Below, piece by piece: positions 1 to 10,996 of a stretch of 64,000 nucleotides of DNA (the first letter of the stretch is position 1; every line of letters begins with the position of its first letter). Under the pieces are notes generated by a model, which had not been told where the DNA came from, did not search any database, and worked only from the letters and a program-made list of their open reading frames with translations. Source of the stretch: Heliocidaris erythrogramma (taxonomy: Eukaryota; Echinodermata; Echinoidea; Camarodonta; Echinometridae); the NCBI GenBank assembly GCA_025617745.1, contig CM046873.1, positions 25,961,547 through 26,025,546 on the forward strand, read 5' to 3'. The position numbers were made by a program, and so were the translations under genes.

Positions 1-246
1 ATCAACTTTCACGGATTTTGTGGTTTTTAATGTACTCAAACTTATACTGTCTCGTATATTTAAAGGGAACGAATTCCAAAATTTAGGAGCTGTATATGAA
101 AAAGTATTCTGGCTTAAAGGGAAAGTAAATCCTGGCGATTTAGTTAGCTGTTTAGTTGAAGGGCCCATTGTTGAGTATATATGTCGAATTTCAACACATT
201 TGGGCCCCCCTAACGCCGTCAACAAGTAGTTAGAAATATCATTTTG
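1..246. other. unassigned sequence at window start
   Basis: A 69-codon open frame (20-229, +) is present but matches no family I recognise and has no splice or start context that would make it a gene. It may be a repeat remnant. Confidence 0.3.
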
Positions 247-507
247 TCGTCTGCTAGAAGGTCCTATATCGATCGTGTGCGTCGCCATTTTGAACAGATA
301 AGCCCCGCCCTGTGACGTTTTGTCGGACCTCTCGGACCAGAAGTACCCGGATGCCGCCATTATTACGCGTTTCAAAATGGTATACTGCCAGGCGTTCGGA
401 TCACAGAACTCCTAAAGACGTAGAAGGCTCGTGCGGGTGCGAAATTGTAGGCATTGTTCGTACGTGATCACGTGATATCCGCCATGTTGGTTAGTCCTTC
501 GCTCTCC
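247..507 (-). repeat. interspersed repeat, copy 1 (MITE-like)
   Basis: Read on the minus strand this segment matches 3269-3522. Shared blocks are the start (GGACTAA..CAA.ATGGCG), a central block around CTTCTACGTCTTTAGGAG, the block TCCGACAAAACGTCA, and the end (AGCAGACGA). The two copies are diverged and in opposite orientation. No coding capacity is visible; a non-autonomous DNA element is the likeliest explanation. Confidence 0.6.
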
Positions 508-1065
508 AGCTCCGGATTCATGAAGCTCGTCGCGTCAACGGCATTCATTCAGTACAAATTGTTTGATCAACACTAGGGTTATTTGAAATCTTACTGAAAT
601 TGCTAGATTTTGTTAATGCTAATATCCAAATGAACCAAGACAAAAAAAGAGAGGGAAGTTTCTCTCGATATACATGAAATATATTATTGCCAGTGTTATC
701 TGCTTTGGGCATTTTCATGCTTATTTGTTATTATAGAAATGCAGTCATCATCCACTCTTGTTGCTCATTTTGATAATTTTACTGCACTACATTTAGGCCT
801 ACTTACCATTTCAAACAACTTTGATCACTGAAATGATTCTCATGGTTCTGGCAAATGAAAGTGGAAATTTATGTTATTGTATTCATATCCTGATGCAAGA
901 CTTCATGCTTGTAATCGGAGTTTGATTATGAGGTGTGCTCACAGTACCTTGCAATATATAGCCCTCAAGAAAATTCTTTGTCTTTACAGATCACTGTTAT
1001 GATCCAGACATCTGTGTTTTGTTGAAGGTTGTCACTCTAAATAATAAGAACATAATGTAATACAT
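508..1065. other. intergenic, nothing recognised
   Basis: AT-rich sequence without an open frame, a splice-flanked exon or a repeat that I can match elsewhere in the window. Confidence 0.4.
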
Positions 1066-2196
1066 AAATTGAAATCATTTTTTCCTAAAGACATTCTTCT
1101 TATAATGTACTCAACATTAATTCTTCCGTATCTCAATTATGGTGTCCTTGCATGGGGTAATTCCCTTAAAACTCATCTTGAAAAATTATATTTGATTCAA
1201 AAGAGAGTCTTAAGAATTATTTGTAATGTCAGCTTTCGTACGCACACTAACCCACTTTTTTATAGGCATAGAATTTTAAACTTGCAAGATATTTATAACT
1301 TTCAACTGGGTGCTCTGCATGTATGGCTTCAATTCTGGTGTCCTACCACTGGCTCTGGCCAGCATTTTTAAGAAAAAGAGTCAAGTACATCACCATGATA
1401 CACGAAATGCTTCTGCGTTTCACTTACCCCAAGTGAGGACAAAGTTTATTTTCAATACATTGGTTTGCACTGGTCCTAGGTTCTGGAACTCTCTTGATTC
1501 TAGCGTTAAGCAATCTGTTAGCCTCTCTGCATTTCAGCGTGCACTTAAGGTTTTTCTTCTTGATAATTATTGTGACTCTTAGAGTATCGGTATAATATTG
1601 TAGTTATTTTGGTGCCTATTGTGAAGTTACTATGATGTGTAGTTTCGTTTTATTGATATCTCGTGTCTAACTGAATATTTTCAGACTGTCAGCTTATTAT
1701 TCCTTTGTTCCCTATGTTTCTGTACTCGTCGTGTGAATTGTGATGTACCTATTGTTACTGTGCTGTATACTCTTACTTTTATCATTTCTCATATTTTCTT
1801 TCTTCTCTCCCGTCTTGTTATGTATAACTCTATTCTCCCTTTTTGTATATAGCTCGTTTTGTCGTTTGTTTTGGGTTTTTTTTGTCTTACATACCCCATT
1901 CTTTTCATAATGTACGTATTCTTTAATGTATATACTCCCTTTAAATACATTTATTTCGTTGCTCATGTATGTACCAGCCAATTATTTTGGCGCTGAGGGG
2001 ACCCTACATCTTACAAGCGTTGCTTTTACCAGGGTCTCCTTGTCTTTCTTTCAATTCACTTCATTATATTATTGGCATGCATGACTTTGTTTGCATTGTA
2101 AATATGCGTAATTATTGAGTGTAATGTTCTATATGACTTGTAAAAAGGAAGAAAGATGAATAAATATCATATCATATCATACCATATCATATCATT
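1066..2196 (+). mobile_element. CR1/L2-like LINE, 5'-truncated 3' fragment
   Basis: The frame at 1069-1371 encodes the end of a non-LTR reverse transcriptase: MYSTLILPYLNYGVLAWGN, then LQKRVLRI.. and a YRHRILNLQDIYNFQL motif. The reading continues in another frame at 1310-1582 with the usual HDTRNAS..., GPRFWNSLD and LK.FLLDNY ending, so the copy has a frameshift near 1310-1370 and is dead. The 3' UTR (about 1583-2155) includes a GGGACC..ACAAGC..GGTCTCC stem region near 1997-2040, comparable to the fragment at 19.4-20.3 kb. The copy ends in a degenerate ATATC repeat (2157-2196). It is severely 5' truncated, as is normal for target-primed retrotransposition. Confidence 0.85.
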
Positions 2197-2339
2197 AAAA
2201 ATACATCAAGTCCAACGAAGTGTCACAAGTCACGACTGCCAAACTGGAAACAAGGTAGCTTTCGGAGAGGACTACAACTTAATCATTAATCATTAAAATT
2301 CTAATTTGACAAAAAAAAAGTCATTACAATTCTAATTCG

Positions 2340-2586
2340 ACAAAAAAAAAATCGCCATACCTCCAAAATTCGCCCAATTTTTTTACGTTGGGAGGGGGGG
2401 TATAGGGGTCCCGTTTCCCTCCATAATTATCTGACAAGCAACAAAAAAAAAAAAAAAAAAAGGTTTTCATTCTAAAAGGTGAGGGGCACAATCCACAAAA
2501 GGGATCCTCTATGGTCAAAATGCATACTTTTCTTCAAAGGGGGGGGCTCGGGCCGGAAGTGCCCCCCCCCCCCGGATCCGCCAATG
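2340..2586 (-). mobile_element. hAT-like poly-C MITE, truncated copy
   Basis: Same family as 59430-59758 in opposite orientation. The terminal CATTGGCGGATCC is read on the minus strand at 2574-2586, followed by the G/C homopolymer, the poly-T stretch and the GGGAATTATGGAGGG-type block (about 2410-2440 as complement). The far end is missing, so no target duplication can be read. Confidence 0.6.
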
Positions 2587-2589
2587 GTA

Positions 2590-3268
2590 TATGATAAGTA
2601 TGCTTTTGATACCTTTGCTGCATGTGCCAATGTCCAGTTTTATGCCAAAGTTATTTGCACAGTTGCAGATACATCTATCTTGGATTATTATACATGTAAA
2701 ACAAACAGCATAGTCGTGGATATTAATTATTTTTTTCCCATGTAGGTTACTAAATTATAGAAATTACAAACATTGTCAAATGATATTCCATGGATGGTAT
2801 ACGGGCCAACTTTGAGAGATGATCCGGGAGCAGTGAATTCTGACTGTAAATAATAAGCACATCATCGTATTCATCTGTTTCTTAATATCGATTAGACACA
2901 CTCAAAATCTGCTGGATTTTATCTTGACACTCATATAGTGAAGGGGCATGAATAATAATTTTAAAAAAATGAAAGGAGAATCTTGAGCCTGGCTTGTAAA
3001 AATACAAAAGTAAAAAAAAAACATTTGAATAAAAATTGATTCAAGCGGCGGCTAAGCAATGCGTCTACTCAAAAAGTGGGAGGAGGGCTACAGACTTACC
3101 CCCCGTTGACGTTACTTATGTGTGAAAGAGCAGCTGAACTTCAGTGGAAAAGCCAACTTCAAAATTTCAAGTGATGTAGGCACAAGGCCCTTTATTTCGA
3201 TAAAGAAGATCCGATATAATATAAATAGGCATTGAGAAGCACACGGTCTGGTGGGTTAGTTGAAAAGA
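2590..3268. other. intergenic, nothing recognised
   Basis: AT-rich DNA with short homopolymer runs. I see no exon, RNA gene or matched repeat. Confidence 0.4.
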
Positions 3269-3522
3269 TCGAGGACTAAGCAATATGGCGTCGTGTGCAC
3301 TCGAGCGAATCCTACACCGGGTATTACGGCGATACCGCGATCTGTGCGTTGTGAATGGGTATGAGCCTTCTACGTCTTTAGGAGTTCTGTGGTTAGGATG
3401 CTCCAATATAATAAAAATGAAACAATCACAGTTCCCCCTTGGCATGTCCGACAAAACGTCATCATAGCGCGGGTGAATCAAAAATATGGCCAACCCCGAT
3501 AGCAGTCTGTAGCAGACGATCA
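3269..3522 (+). repeat. interspersed repeat, copy 2 (MITE-like)
   Basis: Partner of 247-507 in opposite orientation. An open frame across it (3285-3467) looks fortuitous: the shared blocks are conserved at the nucleotide level but the frame is not kept between copies. Confidence 0.6.
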
Positions 3523-3647
3523 TTGCTCACAAAGGTGTGAATTACTCCACCGTCAAGCGTTCATAAGAGGTAAATTTTCACAGTAATGTCAAGAATTGTG
3601 CTCTTAACACTCTCAGTAGGCCAAAAGTCCAGGGTTTACCTTCCCTT

Positions 3648-3965
3648 TAATGCCGTACGAGTTCTTGGCAAGTGATATAGATTGATTTGTCTGGTGGGGT
3701 AATGATGGATCTCATTATTTGCTGTAAATATATTATTGAAGACAGTGGGCAATTCATGATTATGATACTGCAACATAAGTACAGCAAGATTGAGGCGGTA
3801 AATATCATAATTTTTTAGTACATTTAATTAGAGTGAAAAAAAACATCAGTGTGGTGGCGATAATTAACATTACTTATAATTCGCATAGCCTTTTTCTGTA
3901 ATAAAAAACTCTGTCTAACAGGCATGTCGCACTGTTTCCCCAGGCTAATATTCCATAATTTAGAT
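3648..3965 (-). mobile_element. CR1/L2-like LINE fragment
   Basis: On the minus strand the RT C-terminus is visible in two frames: FLLQKKAMRII.NVNYRHHTD (about 3840-3930), then NYDIYRLNLAVLMLQYHNHE and PTRQINLYHLPRTRTA (about 3650-3810). The frame change near 3810-3840 makes it a pseudogene. It is the same family as the fragments at 1066 and 19372. Confidence 0.75.
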
Positions 3966-4009
3966 ATGGTAAAACTATTGTGGAGTATATAGTTTTCCAA
4001 AAACTTACA

Positions 4010-4300
4010 ATACACATTAAATCGAATGCACTTATTTAAAACTTGCCAGCCTTTTGATGAAATTGAATGACCGAAGAGTAACAGAAGCCGGTTGCAGGTG
4101 AAATTGGATGCTTCGATTTCAAACTTTTGCTTGTAAGTCAAATTTGAATGAAGAATTTTAAGAATCTGTTGCACAAAACATTAATTTGCACGTGTATAAC
4201 TGAATTTGGATGCTCACTGGTTAAATCGTTTGCTCTTTCTTCAGATAAGAATGAATCATTTGAAGAATTTGTTGGACGAATAGTGAATTTGGACGAATCC
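4010..4300 (+). repeat. AATTTGAATG-type motif array (short, degenerate)
   Basis: Several loosely spaced matches to A(A/T)TT(T/C)GAATG occur here (for example AAATTGAATG near 4056, AAATTTGAATG near 4140, GAATTTGGATG near 4205, GAATTTGGACG near 4285). The pattern resembles the denser arrays at 43.36-43.56, 43.99-44.24 and 44.69-45.01 kb. Confidence 0.4.
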
Positions 4301-4355
4301 ACGGGTACTTTTTGCTAGTCTGATTAATTTCTTTCCTATTCGTGTATTGCGTTTA

Positions 4356-4410
4356 ACTGAAACAACTGAAACTCCCGAGACGACGTCGTCATCCCTTCAA
4401 AATGTATCAG
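4356..4410 (+). pseudogene. degenerate copy of the Thr/Ser mini-exon
   Basis: The sequence encodes TTETPETTSSSLQNVS, clearly homologous to the mini-exons at 8919, 11645 and 13113, and keeps a good donor (CAG|GTACTT). The acceptor AG is missing: a short deletion leaves GTTTAACTGAAAC where a functional copy has CTTTAGAAATTGAAAC. It is probably a dead exon, unless a different upstream AG is used. Confidence 0.6.
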
Positions 4411-4485
4411 GTACTTCAATGAGTCATAAATTTTAGATAAGTCTTGCATAATATGATTCCAGCTTGTCTCAGATATGTCATTCAG

Positions 4486-4922
4486 GGCAGCGTTTCATCA
4501 AACGGCTATAAATACAAGTTCGCCGACATCCCATTGAAACGCGTGTATTAAAATTAACATGCGTTTCAATGGGATGTCGGCGAACTTGTACTTATAACGG
4601 TTTGATGAGTGTGTGTAATTGGGTTTTTACAGACGTGTTATCAATCAGATATGATTATTTACGTCTGGGACCGACCTTTAACGTCACCATCCGAAAGACG
4701 TGACTCAGTCTCGAACCTGTGTATGTGTGTGTAATTGGGTTTTTACAGACGTGTATCAATCAGATATGATTATTTACGTCTGGGACCGACCTTTAACGTC
4801 ACCATCCGAAAGACGTGACTCAGTCTCGAACCTGGTTCGCTGAATCAGTTTATAACTTCCACTGGTAGCTGGATTACAGGCGCACGCCACAACGCCCAGT
4901 TACGGTTTGATGAAACGATGCC
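4486..4922. mobile_element. CWG-TSD foldback MITE carrying a nested SINE
   Basis: Ends GGCAGCGTTTCATCAAAC / GTTTGATGAAACGATGCC form inverted repeats flanked by CAG (4483-4485 and 4923-4925). The left half is itself a hairpin: the block around ACAAGTTCGCCGACATCCCA is repeated inverted across 4525-4595. A SINE (4609-4901) sits in the right arm. The terminal motif and 3-bp CAG/CTG duplication recur at 14375, 17780 and about 42970, defining one family, tentatively PIF/Harbinger-like. Confidence 0.7.
4609..4901 (-). mobile_element. 7SL-like SINE, one full plus one partial unit
   Basis: Flanked by a perfect 12-bp target duplication ACGGTTTGATGA (4597-4608 and 4902-4913), direct evidence of retrotransposition into the MITE. 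Read on the minus strand, the 5' end (4899 down to 4865) has GGGCG..GTGGCG and GCCTGTAATCCAGCTAC, close to the 5' domain of metazoan 7SL RNA and to Alu. A pol III B-box match GGTTCGAGACT lies at 4832-4822. The body then runs to a (CA)n tail. A second, headless unit (4609-4716) follows the full one in tandem. Confidence 0.75.
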
Positions 4923-4944
4923 CAGGTCTTTAAAGGGCAATCCA

Positions 4945-5223
4945 ACACTATGAACATGGCGAAAAAAAGAAGCGGACAAAATATACAGCTCCTCATTGTA
5001 CCTTCCACACTTGCTCTGGTAGACAAAAGAACATCCCTTCATTGCTATTATGTAAAAATATGTAGAACAGGTGTCACATGCATATTCACCTGTTCTACTT
5101 ATTTTACATAATAGCAATGAAGGGATGTTCTTTTTTCTACCAGAGCAATTGTTGGGGGTACAATGAGGAGCTTTATATTTTGTCCGCTCTCTTTGTCATC
5201 GTGTTCATAGTGCAACCGTGGTA
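4945..5223. mobile_element. foldback MITE with about 125-bp arms
   Basis: The left arm (4945-5080) and right arm (5092-5223) are inverted repeats: CACTATGAACA...GCGGACAAAATAT..., AGAACATCCCTTCATTGC and ACATAATAGCAATGAAGGG are readable in both directions around a short loop near 5085. No coding capacity. Confidence 0.7.
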
Positions 5224-5775
5224 ATAAGATGATTTGTGTGAAAGAAGAAAAATAAGAAAAACGGGGTGGTGAAAGTTTGAAAGTAATCGGACAGCGACGA
5301 AGAAAGTTATGGATCTTTTGAAAAATTAGATCACTACATCTATGTGAATCTCAAATTGGCAATTTGGTGAGTCGATTGTGACATTTTTGTGGACAACTCT
5401 CCCGTTTGTCGGGACAGTACTCAAAATATATTGGAGATAGCATATTGTTATAGGTCCTCATGAAAAAAAAAAGATCCTACTGAGTGTTACATTTGGAAAA
5501 AAAGTGACATTTTAGTCATTTTTTGTGTTGAAGCGAATGGGGGAGTTGTCCACAGCTACATGAAAGTGACATTACCTATTCGGCCAATTTGAAATTCCCA
5601 TATGTATAGTGATTACAACTTTCAAAAAGTCATAACTTTCTTATTGCTTTTCCGATTTCGTTCAAACTTTCACCAATCTGCTTCTCTGATTGTTCCCCTT
5701 TCTTTCAAAGCAAGTTGCTTTTAAGGTAGGATTTCCCTTTAATGATGATATACTAATGTACTCTATATATTCCAG
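5224..5775. other. intronic or upstream DNA, nothing recognised
   Basis: AT-rich, no matched repeat. It lies between the degenerate mini-exon and the first intact mini-exon, so it is probably intron of the Methyltransf_FA gene. Confidence 0.4.
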
Positions 5776-5832
5776 GAAATCTGAAGACTGATGCCTCAAT
5801 TGCGAAGGTGAACAACGCAGTAGTATTAACAG
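5776..5832 (+). CDS. mini-exon 1 (57 nt, phase 1-1)
   Basis: Acceptor ATATTCCAG, donor ACAG|GTGAAT. Encodes NLKTDASIAKVNNAVVLT. It is the least repeat-like member; being 57 nt and phase 1-1 is what ties it to the others, so it is the weakest of the six calls. Confidence 0.55.
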
Positions 5833-8800
5833 GTGAATCTTACCACTTCTGTTGTTTTCAACTACATCTCGTCCATTTTGTTTTCATGGATTAGCATACT
5901 ATACCGTAATAAATTTGTTTATCCCAAAATTTTAAATAAGTAAGTATGATTACAAATATTTTCTGTTCGAAGGTCATGTATATGATTGGACATAGAAGGA
6001 ATTCAAAATGATGCGTCTTTTAAAGGTAATAAAATAGACTGTAAACAGTCTGTCAGGATCAATTTGCCCATCTAAAGATTTTTGGAAAACATTGATATTC
6101 AGATTTGCTATGTATTACTGTTTATTTATTATGTGTAATATTTTATATAATATGATGTGTGTCTTCAATCTAAGTATTGGATCATGTGTATGTAATTTAC
6201 ATTATTCTTGATCAATTGCATACCGTCAGTATGTCATTTATTTCTATCATATTTGTTTATCAAAGGAGATGTAATTAATAAGACATTTTACCGTTTCTTT
6301 GACATACATCATTCATCAGGTTCATGTTTTACTCATGAGTTTTCGTATAAAAGAGAAAATTATGCATTTTTATTTGAAGTTTTTCTTTTTTTCATAATAA
6401 TTACGTTTACTACCCTAAAAACTCAATAATTCAATCATGCATGTATTATGAATATGAAGTTGTGCCTCAAATGAAAGAAGAGAAGCAGAGCTTTTCATAG
6501 ATATATATCTTATCAAGGAAATTATTCATTATGCTACAAAACTTCTGCCATGAAGTCCGGTTTCCTTTTTTTCTTGGACACATTGTATATTTCATTATAT
6601 TTTATTGACGGTTTATATGAAAAATTGGAAGAATAAAGAGTGTCTGCTTTCTTTCTTTGCTGAGTATATCAAAGGATATGACTTTACTTAGAATTGATTC
6701 GAAGTGATGTGTCTTTCAAAGAAAATACAGAATCTGACAGGGTCCATAATAAATTTTTAGAGCAAAGTAATATTCAGAATTGATATAAACTTATATTACA
6801 GGACAAGAGCGTGTGTATTTTAAACCTAAAATTCTTAATATGCTTTGTGTCTTCAACATGAATATTTGATCAATTGTTATAATACCTGTATCTTCTTCAT
6901 TTCCTCCATAATTGTATTTTTTTCTTTAGAAATTGAAACAACTGAAGCTCTCCAGGCTGGCCCTTCATTCCTTCAAAATGTACCAGGTACATGATAACAA
7001 AATATAATCATAATCCTATGATACGGAATTATGAGAAAACTCTGTACTTTAATATTTTGTACGGATTCAGAGAAATAACATATGTGTCTGCTTCGGAAAC
7101 TATAAATGTTTTTCTTTTTTTTTTTTTTTTTTTTTTTTGGGGGGGGGGGGGAGGTTGGTAATCATTTCTTGGCATAGCATTATTTTTTATTATTCACACT
7201 TTTTTCATTCCATTCCAATTAATGGGGCAGCCATGCCTACTCCATTATCAGAATGGACCTTTACTACAGGCGGGGAGCGAGGTTAAGATTAAAACCTCGG
7301 CTAAATACTTATCAATTAACAGATTATATAAGGTAGAAGATTTTGAATAGATTGACATAACTTCTTGAGATAATTAAGGCCAAACCTTTTTGCGATCTTC
7401 CCATTTTAACTACGAAATAGGTTGCCACTCTTCATGATCGCATACACTGGTAGTTACATCATTATACCGTCATGTCCTTTATTCCAGAATACCTGACTAC
7501 TGGTGACTATGCCATTTGAATGAGCTAAAACGTAATATGAAAATGAAATAGATTATTGACAGGAACAAAGCAACTTTTATTGGCCATTTATGATAGAAAA
7601 GGCATGAAATACATTGTTTCAATATGGCACGAAAAAGAGACATGATAAGAAAGCTTTTCGACCTGCACTCATCAGGTTATCACGCAGGTATGTAACAAAT
7701 TACTCGAAATCAACTACATTATACTCGATGAACCCGGACGCAACCCAGACGCCATAATTTCAGAACAATCGCAAAGCGGAGGCACGATCCAAATCTGACA
7801 CCACATTTGGACCTGCCAAATGCCCCGTGTATCTCAAACTACCATGGAGGGGTAAGGTATCTGACAAGTACGCCAGTCAGATCAAACACGCAGTGTCACG
7901 TACGTTGATATTACGCGGTTTCGACACGCATTGCGTTTTCTACAAACAGGATGCTACCGTCAACTAGCAAGGATGTACTACCCACCTCCCACTTCAGTGC
8001 CGGTGCGATGCAAGGTACGTGGGCCGTACTTCTCAGCGGTTGGCTGATCGCATTAAGCAACACATCCCCTCGAATATTTGGAACCGTACAACCAATCAGC
8101 GCACGCAGCCCATCCGTGCCTGCAAATCTAAAAAACGCACGCGAACAGACCAAAGACAGCCAAATGCGATTCAGCGATTGGTCTCCATTTGCTGAACAAT
8201 CCAGCTTGCGCACAAAGCTTCGTTATCATGTCTCTTTTTCGTGCCATATTGAAATTTTGTAGTACCAAGAAATTATTTGTGAAATACATTGTATGAATTT
8301 GAATGGTCTTCTTGTAGAACTTGAAACATTTTCAGTCACCACTTCACCTACATATACGCAAACAGACGCTTCGACAGGTAATTCTATCTTATAATCAACA
8401 ATTTTCAATAATGTTGCACAAATATTTCAGTGGAGCGTATATCGAGGCAAATAATTATTCATTATCTAAAAGTATATAATCGGACTTTGATTGAATTGAA
8501 AGGGGTGTGTCTTTCAAATGTAAAACAGAAATCCCATTATCACCAGCTTTATTTTTCCATTTGTAAATCACACCTTAAAAATTAATTTCTCATACTTTTC
8601 TTAATTTTATTAATGAAGTAAATAGAGGAAATATTTATCATACCAAATTAGTTTGTTCTGACTTTGAATTAATTAAAAGTGAAGTCTTTCCAAGGTAAGG
8701 AAACAGACCGTCCTATCTATAGATAATCTGTCCAGCCCATAGATTTACCGAAGATAGCTATTTGAGAAGATTGACTTCAAAGTTACTGTTAATTTAGGAG

Positions 8801-10932
8801 AATGCATACTATATTAATTCAATAAGATAAAACGCTCTGTCTTCAACAGGGAGGTTGAATCAAATGTTCTACTGCCTGTATCAACTTCATTCCTTTCATG
8901 TTTGTATATTCTGTTTAGGATTTACCACAACTGAAGCTCCCCGGACAACGTCATCATCCCTTCAAAGTGTATCAGGTATATACGGCACATATATATATAT
9001 ATATATATATATAGTTGTAAAGAAATGTAGATGGGAGGACGTATAGAAAAAATAATTTAAAGTAAGATAAAGTTCACTCCGAAAATAAAGACATAGTAGA
9101 TATTCGTAGGTTTGCTTCCACAAGCGCTTTCGTTTAATTCTTCAGGTGGAATGATTAACCTGTTAGTCACATGCGTTTATATATCGTACAAGTAGAAGTT
9201 ACAAACATTTTACAAGTCTTTCAAATCTCCGTTGTTAAAGTTAGGAGATCTATTCAATGGACGGATAGTTTGCTGGTAGATGAAAGTTAGAAGAATGAGT
9301 TGTGATAGCATGGAGGATATGGTATAATTGGCCTGGTGAGCTGGGGAAGAAGGATTATGGCATTTGGAGTCAATGGAACGGTGGATTATTGTTTGGCACA
9401 GTAAGCAATAGAGTAGAGTGATTACAATAGCTTACACCGGGTATAGACTTGTTTGGTTATTCTGAGATGAAAAAGTATGTAGACTTCCAAATTAAATAGT
9501 CTGACGCATTTCTTAAGTTAATATCAATACAAAAAGATCCTTGGTGTAAAATGCAGTCAATGAACATGGTAAGGATTCTACAACGATTGACTGTCGAATG
9601 TATATACACATAATAGTACATGCAAAATTATATAATATAATATACTATGTGGTAGTTAGAATAAGGAACAGCAATTCATATAGCGTTCAGTGAAGGTTTA
9701 AATTTATTAAATGTTCTTCTTTTAGGCAACGTTTAGTTTTATCATCATCATTCATTTTATAAAAAGATGTAATTAAGAAACTGGGTTCTATGGAACGAGC
9801 ACACCTTTCTATATGTTCACTCAATTTTAGTTGCCTATATTCTTTCTGCCTTATTTGATGGCGATGAACCCTTACTCTGTTACGAAGAACATCTCCTGTT
9901 TCACCAATATATTGTTCTTTAAAACCTTGGCACGTTATACAATAAATCAAGTTTTTTGTTTGACATGTAAATGGAAATTTAATTAAAAACTCTGTGTTGT
10001 TTATTCCAATGTTGATTCTATTTGTCACATCCAAATGGGGGCAGGTTTTGCATCTTTTGTCGCCGCATCTTTTCCCCACCTTTTGTATTGTTGTTTCGGG
10101 AAAATCTGGCTCTGGGTTAATATTTGTTTCAGATTAGGGCTTTGTCTTTTGTGTAAGCTATTGTAATCACTCTACTCTATTGTGTACTGTGCCAAACAAT
10201 AATCCACTGTTCCATTGACTCCAAATGTCATAATCCTTCTTCCCCAGGTCACCAGGCCAATTATACCATATCCTCCATGCTATCACAACTCATTCTTCTA
10301 TCTTTCATCCACCAGCAAACTATCCGTCCATGAATAGATCTCCTAACTTTAACAACAGAGATTTGAAAGACTTGTAAAATGTTTGTAACTTCTACTTGTA
10401 CGATATATAAACGCATGTAACTAACAGGTTAATCATTCCACCTGAAGAATTAAACGAAAGCGCTTGTGGAAGCAAACCTACCAATATCTACTATGTCTTT
10501 ATTCTCGGAGTGAACTTTATCTTACTTTAAATTATATATATATATATATATACATACCCCTAATGGGTACATTAGGAGGACAGTTTTTGTTCTTTTTCTT
10601 TGTTCAACTGTCGACCTAATGTACCAACTGTCTACCTAATGTAGGGGTCGCTATTATGACGGAATAAACCGCATTGTTAGGTGTCGACCTAATGTACCCT
10701 TTAGTAAAATATATATATAAATGTGTGTGTATGTGTGCGTTTGTTTAGCATTATGTCCGAGGACATTTTCGGACAGAAAACAACAAAAAAAACATGAGAA
10801 CAATGGTCCTCGGAAGCCGGACAATTGTCCTCGAACGTCGAACAATGAATTTATGCCTTATTCCGTCGACTGTCCGAGGACGAGGAACAATAGAGGAACA
10901 ATACCTGTCCTCGGAAGTAAAGCCATGTAAAC

Positions 10933-10996
<64 letters not shown>

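Noticed and set aside
7490-7512. 15-nt phase 1-1 micro-exon (CAG|AATACCTGACTACTG|GTGACT)
   Set aside because: Too short to judge by eye; splice-like strings of this quality occur by chance in this much intron.
7660-7690. Hammerhead-like CTGATGAG...CGAAAAG on the minus strand, also at 38266-38288
   Set aside because: The conserved boxes are present, but the segment between them does not pair into stem II and no stem III is visible.
7911-8262. Overlapping 100-codon frames on both strands
   Set aside because: They lie in a palindromic MITE; symmetry of the inverted repeat keeps both strands open.
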